Source of the DNA: an uncultured Flavobacteriales bacterium
GTDB lineage: Bacteria > Bacteroidota > Bacteroidia > Flavobacteriales > Crocinitomicaceae
NCBI GenBank assembly: GCA_946886545.1
Contig: CAMPIU010000252.1
Location: 1 to 5,204, forward strand
Direction of reading: 5' to 3'
DNA length: 5,204 nucleotides
Of this stretch, positions 1 through 5,204 are shown one piece after another. The notes below the pieces were generated by a model. The model was given only the letters and a program-made list of their open reading frames with translations. It was not told the DNA's origin and made no database searches. The stretch's first letter is position 1, and each line of letters starts with the position of its first letter. The position numbers and the translations under genes were made by a program.

Positions 1-1
1 C

Positions 2-295
2 TATCGGGAAATGCAGTCGAACAGAACAGTTTCAATGGAAAATGTTCAGATTCCAACTTTCGACACGTTATTTTTTGATACCCAGGAGTTTGAACACAAT
101 CAATCTTTGCTTTTGGCAGCAATGCAGAAGCTGAAAGAAGAACAATTAAAGTTGATTGAGATGCGATTCTTTGAGCAACTGAGCTTTAAAGAAATCGGTG
201 AGTCAATTGGTATTACAGAAAACAATGCGAAAGTGAAAACTTTCCGTGCACTCGAAAAGCTAAGAGAATATTTCTTAGTCAGATATGCAGCTTAA
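2..295 (+). CDS. ECF-type sigma-70 RNA polymerase sigma factor, C-terminal part (5' end outside the window)
   Basis: The reading frame is open to the left edge, so the ATG at 11 is probably internal and the core-binding and -10-recognising region 2 lies upstream of the window. About 97 residues are visible. The second half reads as sigma region 4: a helix ending in EEQLKLIEMRFFEQLSF, then the helix-turn-helix KEIGESIGITENNAKVKTFR and the closing helix ALEKLREYF. This matches the usual ECF pattern (L-x-Y/F-KEIAE-x-LGIS-x-NTVK...R-x-LEKLR), which contacts the -35 (here -33) promoter element. The segment before it (TVSMENVQIPTFDTLFFD) is the variable linker between regions 2 and 4. The gene ends with TAA at 293-295 and a terminator follows within 10 bases, so it is the last gene of its unit. 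No anti-sigma gene is visible downstream, so its regulator and regulon cannot be told. The family call is firm; the subgroup is unknown. Confidence 0.88.
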   Translation, partial: YREMQSNRTVSMENVQIPTFDTLFFDTQEFEHNQSLLLAAMQKLKEEQLKLIEMRFFEQLSFKEIGESIGITENNAKVKTFRALEKLREYFLVRYAA

Positions 296-302
296 AGAAG
301 AG

Positions 303-330
303 AAGGTCTTTCATTTGAAAGGCCTTTTTT
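303..330 (+). terminator. Intrinsic terminator after the sigma factor gene
   Basis: A 10-bp stem (303-312 with 317-326, one G-T wobble at 307/322) closes on the tetraloop ATTT. Its 3' arm runs into six T residues (325-330). It lies 7 bases after the sigma factor stop codon and separates that gene from the outer-membrane protein gene. Confidence 0.85.
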
Positions 331-446
331 CATAAATCACTTTCTTTTTGTTAAAAATCATTCAATAAAACCGCTTACTTATTCATTAACAATGCCTATT
401 TAAAAAAAAGCGACAAAATTTTTAGGTGGCTATTATTTAAAAATCT

Positions 447-454
447 TAATTTAG
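447..454 (+). promoter_or_regulatory. Possible -7 promoter element of the outer-membrane protein gene
   Basis: TAATTTAG differs by one base from the Bacteroidota -7 pattern TAnnTTTG and would start transcription roughly 25-30 bases before the ATG at 489. No clear TTG is found at the expected -33 position (about 424-428 reads AGGTG), so this is a weak candidate. The rest of 331-488 is AT-rich, with no gene and no other convincing signal. Confidence 0.25.
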
Positions 455-488
455 CGCTGTGGAATCTACTACAACATAAATTTTTAGA

Positions 489-1433
489 ATGAAATATATA
501 ACTCTAACTATTTTATCTATAGTTTCAACGATTTCTCTTGCGCAAAGTTCAAATTTCAATACACAACGAAATTGGGCTATGAACAAGAAAGAAATTTCAA
601 TCGGTTTTGGCGCAACTAGTTTTTTAGGAGACTTGGGAGGTGCAAATCAAATTGGTACCGATTATAGTTTGAAAGATATCGATTTTAATTCAACACATTT
701 TGGCGGTTCATTGTCTTACAGATACCGTTTTCATCCTTATTACGCAACTTCCACCATGGTTAACCTGGGAATGCTGCGAGGGAATGATGCCTTAACAGCA
801 GAACCGATCCGGAATATGAGAAATCTACATTTCCGTTCGTTTTTTGTGATGCTAAGCCAGCGCTTTGAAGTCATTCTATTGGCTAATGAGAAAATTGGGC
901 GCAGATATAACATTCCGGGATTAAGAGGTTTTTCTGATCACAATGAGCAATTGTATTTAATCGCAGGAATTGGTTTAATGTACTATAATCCGAAAGCTTT
1001 GTATCAAGGTGGTTGGGTAGGCTTGCAAGGGATGCATACGGAAGGACAAGGTCTTCCGGGGGGTCCGGCTGAGTACAAACGCATTACCGCGACAGTTCCT
1101 TTGGGAGTTGGATTCAGAATGGGAATCAACCGCATGTGGAGAATCGGATTAGAAGCAACTTATGTGAAAACATTCTCTGATTATATCGATGATGTTCACG
1201 GTGAATATTACGATCCGACTATTATCGGAGCAAGTTACGGGCCTCAGGCAGCATACTTGTCGAATCCTTCGAATAATCCTTCAGCATTTGAACCGGGTAG
1301 TCAAAGAGGTGATAAGCAAAAAGATGCTTTCCTTTATGTGAATATCATGGTAACAAGAAATATTACATACAGATCTGCATCCAGAGGCGGTCCTATGAAG
1401 TTTGGAAAACGCCATTACAGAGCGAAGTTCTAA
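489..1433 (+). CDS. DUF6089-like outer-membrane beta-barrel protein
   Basis: This is a 314-residue protein with a Sec signal peptide (MKYITLTILSIVSTISLA, cleavage likely after Ala18). The mature part has the pattern I associate with the DUF6089 family of Bacteroidota. In order these are: an early SFLGDLGG strand (about 44-51), alternating polar/aromatic strands such as GGSLSYRYRFHPYYA (about 73-87), LHFRSFFVMLSQRFEV, LYLIAGIGLMYYNPKA, the TEGQGLPGG loop, VPLGVGFRMG, and KTFSDYIDDVHGEYYDP. A porin-like barrel in the outer membrane is inferred. The family has no established biochemical role that I can state. The C-terminus is a basic tail (RGGPMKFGKRHYRAKF), which may reach into the periplasm; its function is unknown. 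There is no Shine-Dalgarno sequence before ATG 489, only an A/T-rich stretch, as is usual in this phylum. The gene seems monocistronic, with terminators on both sides. The barrel call is strong; the exact family name rests on recalled motifs. Confidence 0.82.
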   Translation: MKYITLTILSIVSTISLAQSSNFNTQRNWAMNKKEISIGFGATSFLGDLGGANQIGTDYSLKDIDFNSTHFGGSLSYRYRFHPYYATSTMVNLGMLRGNDALTAEPIRNMRNLHFRSFFVMLSQRFEVILLANEKIGRRYNIPGLRGFSDHNEQLYLIAGIGLMYYNPKALYQGGWVGLQGMHTEGQGLPGGPAEYKRITATVPLGVGFRMGINRMWRIGLEATYVKTFSDYIDDVHGEYYDPTIIGASYGPQAAYLSNPSNNPSAFEPGSQRGDKQKDAFLYVNIMVTRNITYRSASRGGPMKFGKRHYRAKF

Positions 1434-1455
1434 ACCAAGTTTTAAAATTCTTTTA

Positions 1456-1497
1456 ACAAAACGAGTTTGTCTATTGATAAGCTCGTTTTGTGTTTTT
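1456..1497 (+). terminator. Long hairpin terminator after the outer-membrane protein gene
   Basis: Bases 1456-1471 pair with 1476-1491 as a continuous 16-bp stem around the tetraloop TATT. The outer 10 bp (ACAAAACGAG/CTCGTTTTGT) are perfect; the inner part has two G-T wobbles. GTTTTT follows. It lies 22 bases after the stop codon at 1433. Its 3' half overlaps the promoter proposed for pyrD. Confidence 0.85.
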
Positions 1498-1504
1498 ACC
1501 TTTG
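1473..1504 (+). promoter_or_regulatory. Bacteroidota-type promoter for pyrD and the following genes
   Basis: A -33 element ATTG (1473-1476) is followed by a 20-base spacer and a perfect -7 element TACCTTTG (1497-1504, consensus TAnnTTTG). Transcription would start near 1509-1512, giving a leader of only about 10 bases before the ATG at 1520. The -33 element sits in the loop and 3' arm of the upstream terminator, and the T run of that terminator supplies the first T of the -7 box. Confidence 0.6.
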
Positions 1505-1519
1505 GTACAAATTGATAGA

Positions 1520-2569
1520 ATGTACCCTTTGTTGAGATGGTTTCTCTTTAAGTTTGATCCCGAAAAAGTTCATTATTTTACCTTCAGATTACTAGGCTTT
1601 TGGCTCAAAGTACCTTTCGTAAAACCAATATGGAAATCCATTTACTGTATTAAAAATCCTTTGCTGGAAACTAATGTTGCCGGGATTAAGTTTCCAAATC
1701 CGGTTGGATTGGCAGCAGGGTTCGATAAAAATGCATTGAGGATCAATGAGCTTGCTGCTTGCGGTTTTGGTTTTGTTGAAATCGGAACCGTAACTCCGGT
1801 CGGTCAGGAAGGAAATCCGAAACCCCGCTTATTTCGCCTGTTGGAAGATAAAGCCATTATTAACCGCATGGGGTTCAATAACGATGGGGCAGAAGTAATT
1901 GTGGAGCGATTGAAGAAATTGAATCCGGCTTGTATAGTTGGGGGGAATATCGGGAAAAACAAGGTAACACCGAATGAAGAGGCAACTTCCGATTATTTGA
2001 AGTGTTATCACGCATTGGAACCGCATGTTGATTATTTTGTGGTCAATGTATCTTCTCCCAATACACCGAATTTACGTGAACTTCAGGATAAGGAACCGCT
2101 TACGAAGTTGCTTCAGACTTTGATGGATGAACGGACAAAAACAGGCTCTTCAAAACCAATCTTTTTAAAGATAGCCCCGGATTTAACGGATTCTCAACTT
2201 GATGACATTGTAGACATTGTTAATGAAACCAAAATTGCAGGGGTAATTGCTACAAACACCACAATTGAACGTGGTAATTTAGTAACTTCAAAAGCCAAAG
2301 TTGAAGCAATCGGTGCAGGAGGTGTTTCGGGAAAACCTTTAACTAAAAGAGCCACGGAAGTGATCAGCTATTTGTTTCAAAAGTCGAATGGCGCCTTTCC
2401 GATTATTGGGGTTGGGGGAATTTATTCAGCGGAAGATGCGATTGAAAAACTGATGGCAGGAGCAAGCCTGGTTCAGATTTATTCCGGGTTTATTTATGAA
2501 GGACCGGCTTTAGTAAAGCGAATTAATAAAGCGGTGTTAAAAGAAAGAAAGAAAATTGCACATGGATAA
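1520..2569 (+). CDS. pyrD: Dihydroorotate dehydrogenase (quinone), class 2
   Basis: PyrD oxidises dihydroorotate to orotate with FMN and passes the electrons to membrane quinone (EC 1.3.5.2), the fourth step of pyrimidine synthesis. The 349-residue protein has the class 2 N-terminal membrane-contact helices ([20 protein letters not shown], compare [21 protein letters not shown] in E. coli). The barrel follows: [13 protein letters not shown] (about 60-71), [19 protein letters not shown] (176-186) with the catalytic serine at 179, LKIAPDL, IATNTT (243-248), [15 protein letters not shown] and [13 protein letters not shown], which bind FMN phosphate. Length and motif order are normal. I chose the ATG at 1520. 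An in-frame GTG at 1490 lies inside the terminator hairpin and upstream of the proposed transcription start, and MYPLL matches the family N-terminus. The stop overlaps the next gene by 8 bases, so the two are probably co-transcribed and translationally coupled. Confidence 0.97.
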   Translation: MYPLLRWFLFKFDPEKVHYFTFRLLGFWLKVPFVKPIWKSIYCIKNPLLETNVAGIKFPNPVGLAAGFDKNALRINELAACGFGFVEIGTVTPVGQEGNPKPRLFRLLEDKAIINRMGFNNDGAEVIVERLKKLNPACIVGGNIGKNKVTPNEEATSDYLKCYHALEPHVDYFVVNVSSPNTPNLRELQDKEPLTKLLQTLMDERTKTGSSKPIFLKIAPDLTDSQLDDIVDIVNETKIAGVIATNTTIERGNLVTSKAKVEAIGAGGVSGKPLTKRATEVISYLFQKSNGAFPIIGVGGIYSAEDAIEKLMAGASLVQIYSGFIYEGPALVKRINKAVLKERKKIAHG

Positions 2570-3416
2570 TCGTGTTTTTATTACAGAGTGTCCCAGAGAT
2601 GCTATGCAAGGAATCAAAGATTGGATTGAAACTTCTGATAAAATAAATTATTTGAATCGTCTGTTGAAATGCGGATTTGACACACTTGATTTCGGAAGTT
2701 TCGTTTCCCCGAAGGCAATTCCTCAAATGCAGGATACTGCAGCTGTTTTGGATGGACTGGACGAGAGTGAGACCAAGCTGCTAGCCATTATTGCCAATGA
2801 AAGAGGGGCGGAGGATGCATCTAAATTTGAGCGAATTCATTTTTTAGGATATCCCTTCAGTATTTCTGAAACATTCCAGGTAAGAAATACAAATGCAACG
2901 ATCGAAGAATCTTTGAAACGGGTGGAAGCCATTGCAAATATTTGTCACAAAGAAGACAAAGAGCTGGTGCTTTATTTGTCAATGGGTTTTGGAAATCCAT
3001 ATGGTGATGCCTGGTCCCCGGATTTGATTGCAACCTGGTCAGAAAGATTGACGCAGTTGTTTGAAGTTTCCAGGCTTTCCTTATCCGATACTATCGGGAT
3101 TGCGACACCGGAATTGGTCAACAAGGTATTTTCAACAATTTCTGCCGAATTTTCGAATATCCAGATCAGTGCACATTTACATACATTACCGGAGAATGCG
3201 ACAAAATTAACAGAAGCTGCTTATGAAGGCGGATGCCGTTATTTTGAAGGTGCGATTAAAGGTTATGGGGGTTGTCCGATGGCAGCAGATGAATTAACCG
3301 GAAATATGCCTACAGAACGGATGCTTGACTGGTTTAAAGAAAAAGGAATAGAGACCGGTGTTGACAGTAGCCAATTCTCAGAAGCATTTGTAACGTCTTC
3401 CAAAATCTTTCATTAA
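2562..3416 (+). CDS. Hydroxymethylglutaryl-CoA lyase family protein (DRE-TIM type)
   Basis: The 284-residue protein would split HMG-CoA into acetyl-CoA and acetoacetate (EC 4.1.3.4), the last step of leucine degradation. Seen in order: [10 protein letters not shown] (7-16), with Arg12-Asp13 matching the catalytic Arg41 and metal-binding Asp42 of the human enzyme; [11 protein letters not shown] (46-56); SIEES-type helix; LSLSDTIG (about 173-180); AHLHT with His205 and His207 as metal ligands; GYGGCPMA with Cys238 in the flexible catalytic loop; and GN (247-248) for the metal-binding Asn. It departs from the human type: Asp43 stands where human Glu72 sits, HLHT replaces HCHDT, and GFGNPYG replaces ALGCPYE. 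It therefore belongs to a divergent branch, and a related lyase activity is possible. ATG 2562 is preferred over an in-frame TTG at 2556. It is preceded by a purine-rich stretch and overlaps the pyrD stop. The family is firm; the exact substrate is less so. Confidence 0.87.
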   Translation: MDNRVFITECPRDAMQGIKDWIETSDKINYLNRLLKCGFDTLDFGSFVSPKAIPQMQDTAAVLDGLDESETKLLAIIANERGAEDASKFERIHFLGYPFSISETFQVRNTNATIEESLKRVEAIANICHKEDKELVLYLSMGFGNPYGDAWSPDLIATWSERLTQLFEVSRLSLSDTIGIATPELVNKVFSTISAEFSNIQISAHLHTLPENATKLTEAAYEGGCRYFEGAIKGYGGCPMAADELTGNMPTERMLDWFKEKGIETGVDSSQFSEAFVTSSKIFH

Positions 3417-3431
3417 TTAGTAAACTTTCAG

Positions 3432-4085
3432 ATGAAATTCAGATTCTTATACTTTCTTTCGATTTTCCTGTTTTTAGTCTCATGTGACGACGACGCGGAT
3501 GATGAGATTTCAATTGAACCCCGGCATGCAGCAAACAAGGAAAAAGCTATTGATCAAACAATCAGTACAAACTTTAATGAGAATACCTTTAAGTCAAAAG
3601 TGGAGGCTGAATTATTAAAGGAGTTACATCTTTGTGATCCTAAGGCTACTTCTGATAATGATCCCGAGCATCCGTCCTGTAGTCCGAATTTCTTTCGATT
3701 CTTTAAGCTGAATGAGCAAACTCCTTTGAAAGACGGATTCAAATTGCTTATAAAAGCAGGAGTGAATGGTTTTCCGTTAAGAAGATTATTGATTTTTGAG
3801 CGGGAGAATGATGTATTGGTTAAATTGAACGGTTTCAACGGGAATTTGATTGAAGAACGTAAATCCGCTTCCGGTTATAATGATTTGTTAATTCGTTTTC
3901 CTGATAATATCAATGGAAATATTACTTATTACAATTGCTTGTTCAAATGGCAGGAAGGTAAGTATAACTATGTAAACTGTGAGGTGATTGATGAAGATGT
4001 CCCAAGAAGAGTGAGAGCTGAATTTATTGATTCTATGGGAGTTGAAATTAAGAAAATCCTGGACCGGAACGATATGATCTTTTAA
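3432..4085 (+). CDS. Lipoprotein of unknown function with an acidic surface-export-like tag
   Basis: This 217-residue protein has a lipoprotein signal peptide: basic start MKFR, hydrophobic core, lipobox LVSC with the lipidated Cys18. The cysteine is followed at once by DDDADDE. In Bacteroidota an acidic run just after the lipidated cysteine acts as a lipoprotein export signal for the cell surface, so surface display is a reasonable inference. The mature part has four further cysteines in two local pairs (68 and 83; 169 and 183) that could form disulfides in the periplasm or outside. It also has a beta-rich stretch with FKWQEGKYNYVNCEVI near 171-186. I recognise no family. It starts 15 bases after the lyase stop with no promoter or terminator between, so it looks like the last gene of the pyrD unit. 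No functional link to the two enzymes is evident. Confidence 0.8.
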   Translation: MKFRFLYFLSIFLFLVSCDDDADDEISIEPRHAANKEKAIDQTISTNFNENTFKSKVEAELLKELHLCDPKATSDNDPEHPSCSPNFFRFFKLNEQTPLKDGFKLLIKAGVNGFPLRRLLIFERENDVLVKLNGFNGNLIEERKSASGYNDLLIRFPDNINGNITYYNCLFKWQEGKYNYVNCEVIDEDVPRRVRAEFIDSMGVEIKKILDRNDMIF

Positions 4086-4090
4086 TTTAA

Positions 4091-4184
4091 AATTGAAAAT
4101 GTATAATTGAAAGGAGTACTTGTTTTGATTAATCCGCTGTGATGGATTAATCTTTTCAATCCTCACCCGATTAAATTTTCAATT
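4091..4184. repeat. Short inverted repeat flanking the terminator
   Basis: AATTGAAAAT (4091-4100) and its exact complement ATTTTCAATT (4175-4184) bracket the terminator hairpin. In addition, 4145-4160 (GATTAATCTTTTCAAT) and 4169-4183 (GATTAAATTTTCAAT) form an imperfect direct repeat. All are AT-rich, and chance similarity is quite possible. Confidence 0.3.
4127..4156 (+). terminator. Intrinsic terminator ending the pyrD-lyase-lipoprotein unit
   Basis: A perfect 9-bp stem GATTAATCC (4127-4135) with GGATTAATC (4144-4152) surrounds an 8-base loop and is followed by TTTT (4153-4156). It lies 41 bases after the lipoprotein stop. The bases before the stem are T-rich, so it should act only on the + strand. 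Confidence 0.75.
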
Positions 4185-4190
4185 GAAGTT

Positions 4191-4610
4191 ATGATGAAGC
4201 TAAATATATTTTTACTTCTGCTTTTAATTCTGAGTGCTTGCGGCGATACAAGTATCGAACCCATCGATCATTACATTTTAGTTCACGACAATTCTTCAAA
4301 AGTTTGGCTTGTTGATAAGCAATTGGATGGAGATAAGGATTATACACCTCTTCAAATCGAATACAAAGAAATAATCGTTTTTCACGAATCACGGAATGCG
4401 TATTTTCACACCTAAAAAACCAAGGGAACCTAAACAGGTAGATAAAAGTCCTTTTGGTTGGAAGCAACAAACAATGAACTTGGGTTTTCCGGAGACAAGA
4501 GAGATCTGGTTTTTGAAATCGTTAATCTGTCACGGAAAAAGATAGTGCTAAAACCCAAATACAATTCCTATAAGTATACCATTGTTTTGATTCCTTTTCC
4601 TGAATATTAG
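4191..4610 (+). pseudogene. Small lipoprotein gene broken by two compensating frameshifts
   Basis: From ATG 4191 (or 4194) the frame gives a lipoprotein signal with lipobox LSAC (Cys17), then DHYILVHDNSSKVWLV and YKEIIVFHESRNAYF, and stops at 4413-4415. The sequence continues sensibly in the +1 frame as TPKKPREPKQVDKSPF (about 4408-4455). It then returns to the first frame as WLEATNNELGFSGDKRDLVF, later IVLKPKYNSYKY, and ends in LIPFPEY with TAG at 4608-4610. The first frame has three stops between 4413 and 4445. Joined, the pieces give about 139 residues with a uniform style, resembling small Bacteroidota lipoproteins that end in a LIPxPE-like motif (recalled, not searched). The simplest explanation is one extra base in or near TTTT at 4403-4406 and one missing base in TTTT at 4452-4455. 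This could be true decay or homopolymer sequencing error. A weak -7-like TAAATTTT (4172-4179) precedes it. Function unknown. Confidence 0.7.
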
Positions 4611-4652
4611 ATCTGGGCTCTTGATATGTCAATTTGAGTTAATAATTAAATC

Positions 4653-4682
4653 TTGTCCTTCAGGACATTATTTTTATATTTG
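4653..4682 (+). promoter_or_regulatory. Bacteroidota-type promoter for the cysteine-containing lipoprotein
   Basis: TTG (4653-4655), a 19-base spacer and TATATTTG (4675-4682) match the Bacteroidota consensus TTG-N19-TAnnTTTG exactly. Transcription would start near 4688-4690, about 10 bases before the ATG at 4699. The -33 element overlaps the dyad at 4654-4667. Confidence 0.68.
4654..4667. promoter_or_regulatory. Dyad TGTCCT-TC-AGGACA in the promoter spacer
   Basis: Six-base arms (4654-4659 and 4662-4667) surround TC. As RNA this makes a 5-bp hairpin with a TTCA loop followed by TTATTTTTAT, so it could be a weak terminator of the upstream broken gene. As DNA it covers the -33 element and part of the spacer, so it could instead be an operator. 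The sequence does not decide between these. Confidence 0.4.
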
Positions 4683-4698
4683 CCTGTAACTCAACCTT

Positions 4699-5145
4699 AT
4701 GAAAAAACGAGTATATTTTCAATTCTTATTCCTCGCTTTGTTTACTGTTTCTTGTGGTTCTAATGAAGAATGTAAAGATTGTCAGGTAGAAACAAAAGCT
4801 GATACTATTACAAAAGCAGATGATTTAACTGTTGCGCTTAAAGACACGGCGGCTGATAAAAAATCTGTTTCAGTGGAAATGAAAGAGAATCATGATAAAA
4901 TTGTCAAAAAGTACGGAGAGCAATGGGATTTTTGTACCTGTGTCGTTGCGCATGATTCCATAAATGATGCCTTTGAGAAAGGAGGAATGACTCCGAAGCA
5001 GGAAGAAAAACTAATGGCCCGATGGGAATACGTGGATAATAAATGTAAGGAATTACTCACTACTCCGAATACTACTCCGGAAGAACGTGCCAAACACGAT
5101 AAGAAGGTTATGAAATGCCTGAAACAGAATGGCTTGAAGAAATAA
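4699..5145 (+). CDS. Cysteine-containing small lipoprotein of unknown function
   Basis: This 148-residue protein starts MKKR, has a hydrophobic core and a lipobox-like TVSC (Cys19), so it is probably lipidated. Thr at -3 is less usual than Leu, but tolerable. The mature N-terminus has Cys25 and Cys28 (ECKDC) and a charged linker of about 40 residues rich in K, D, T and A. A helical domain follows: WDFCTCVVAHDSINDAFEKG (76-95, with Cys79 and Cys81), PKQEEKLMARWEYVDNKCKE (Cys116) and a C-terminal helix KKVMKCLKQNG (Cys140). The CxC with two later, evenly spaced cysteines suggests a disulfide-stabilised or metal-binding helical bundle. I recall similar unnamed proteins in flavobacteria but know no function. 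It has its own promoter and is followed 14 bases later by a very strong palindrome, so it is probably monocistronic. Confidence 0.82.
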   Translation: MKKRVYFQFLFLALFTVSCGSNEECKDCQVETKADTITKADDLTVALKDTAADKKSVSVEMKENHDKIVKKYGEQWDFCTCVVAHDSINDAFEKGGMTPKQEEKLMARWEYVDNKCKELLTTPNTTPEERAKHDKKVMKCLKQNGLKK

Positions 5146-5159
5146 TTGATTGTAAATAA

Positions 5160-5199
5160 AAACAAGTAGGTGCGCGATTAATCGCGCACCTACTTGTTT
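5160..5199. terminator. Perfect 40-base palindrome, likely strong bidirectional terminator
   Basis: Bases 5160-5179 are the exact reverse complement of 5180-5199, with a GC-rich core (GGTGCGCGATT and its complement). As RNA it would form an 18-bp stem with a TTAA loop. An A run precedes it (TAAATAAAAA) and TTGTTTAT follows, so it could end transcription from both sides. It starts 14 bases after the lipoprotein stop. A dispersed intergenic palindromic repeat is the main alternative. Confidence 0.72.
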
Positions 5200-5204
5200 A
5201 TAAG

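Noticed and set aside
11..13. ATG at 11 as the true start of the sigma factor
   Set aside because: The frame is open to the window edge, and a sigma factor without region 2 would not be functional; the real start is upstream.
1490..1519. GTG at 1490 as the start of pyrD, adding 10 residues
   Set aside because: It lies inside the terminator hairpin and upstream of the proposed transcription start. The ATG at 1520 gives MYPLLRW, which matches the known N-terminus of class 2 enzymes.
2556..2561. TTG at 2556 as the start of the lyase
   Set aside because: It adds only two residues, and the ATG at 2562 is the better codon with a purine-rich stretch at a suitable distance.
3554..3838. Open frame on the - strand inside the first lipoprotein gene
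   Set aside because: It is antisense to a well-supported gene and has no promoter, signal or recognisable motif. The same applies to the other minus-strand frames at 1829-2026, 2523-2726, 3888-4166, 4189-4470 and 4890-5165.
4400..4456. Programmed ribosomal frameshifting in the broken lipoprotein gene
   Set aside because: It would need a +1 and then a -1 event within about 50 bases, and no classic heptanucleotide slippery site with a downstream structure is seen at either point. Mutation or sequencing error is simpler.
4396..4545. A separate 49-codon gene in the +1 frame
   Set aside because: Only its first part fits the lipoprotein; beyond about 4455 the other frame gives the family-like sequence. 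It has no promoter or signal peptide of its own.
5160..5199. CRISPR repeat or transposon end
   Set aside because: There is one palindrome only, with no spacers, no transposase and no target duplication visible within the window.

Overview
The window looks like a chromosomal segment from a member of the Bacteroidota, probably a flavobacterium of the Fluviicola/Crocinitomicaceae type. The reasons are a moderately AT-rich composition, a DUF6089-type outer-membrane protein, several short lipoproteins, weak or absent Shine-Dalgarno sequences, and two good matches to the Bacteroidota promoter pattern (TTG, about 19-20 bases, then TAnnTTTG). The lineage is inferred from protein and promoter style, not from a database match. 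All genes are on the + strand.

Layout. (1) Bases 2-295 hold the C-terminal end of an ECF-type sigma-70 factor, cut by the window edge and closed by a clear intrinsic terminator (303-330). (2) Bases 489-1433 hold a DUF6089-like outer-membrane beta-barrel protein with a signal peptide, followed by a long hairpin terminator (1456-1497). (3) A promoter overlapping that terminator (1473-1504) appears to drive a three-gene unit: pyrD (class 2 dihydroorotate dehydrogenase, 1520-2569), an HMG-CoA lyase family protein overlapping it by 8 bases (2562-3416), and an acidic-tagged lipoprotein of unknown function 15 bases later (3432-4085). The unit ends at an intrinsic terminator (4127-4156). (4) Bases 4191-4610 hold a small lipoprotein gene whose reading frame is broken twice, by a +1 and a -1 shift. 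It is either a pseudogene or an assembly artefact. (5) A second promoter (4653-4682), with a short dyad in its spacer, precedes a cysteine-containing lipoprotein (4699-5145). The window closes with a perfect 40-base palindrome (5160-5199).

Functionally this is mostly ordinary housekeeping and envelope sequence. PyrD makes orotate for pyrimidine synthesis using membrane quinone. The lyase would split HMG-CoA to acetyl-CoA and acetoacetate at the end of leucine breakdown. The lipoproteins and the barrel protein belong to the cell envelope. I see no phage, CRISPR, transposase or defence system and no convincing new multi-gene system. The points most worth a second look are the doubly frameshifted lipoprotein, the 40-base palindrome, the promoters packed onto hairpins, and the divergent active site of the lyase.
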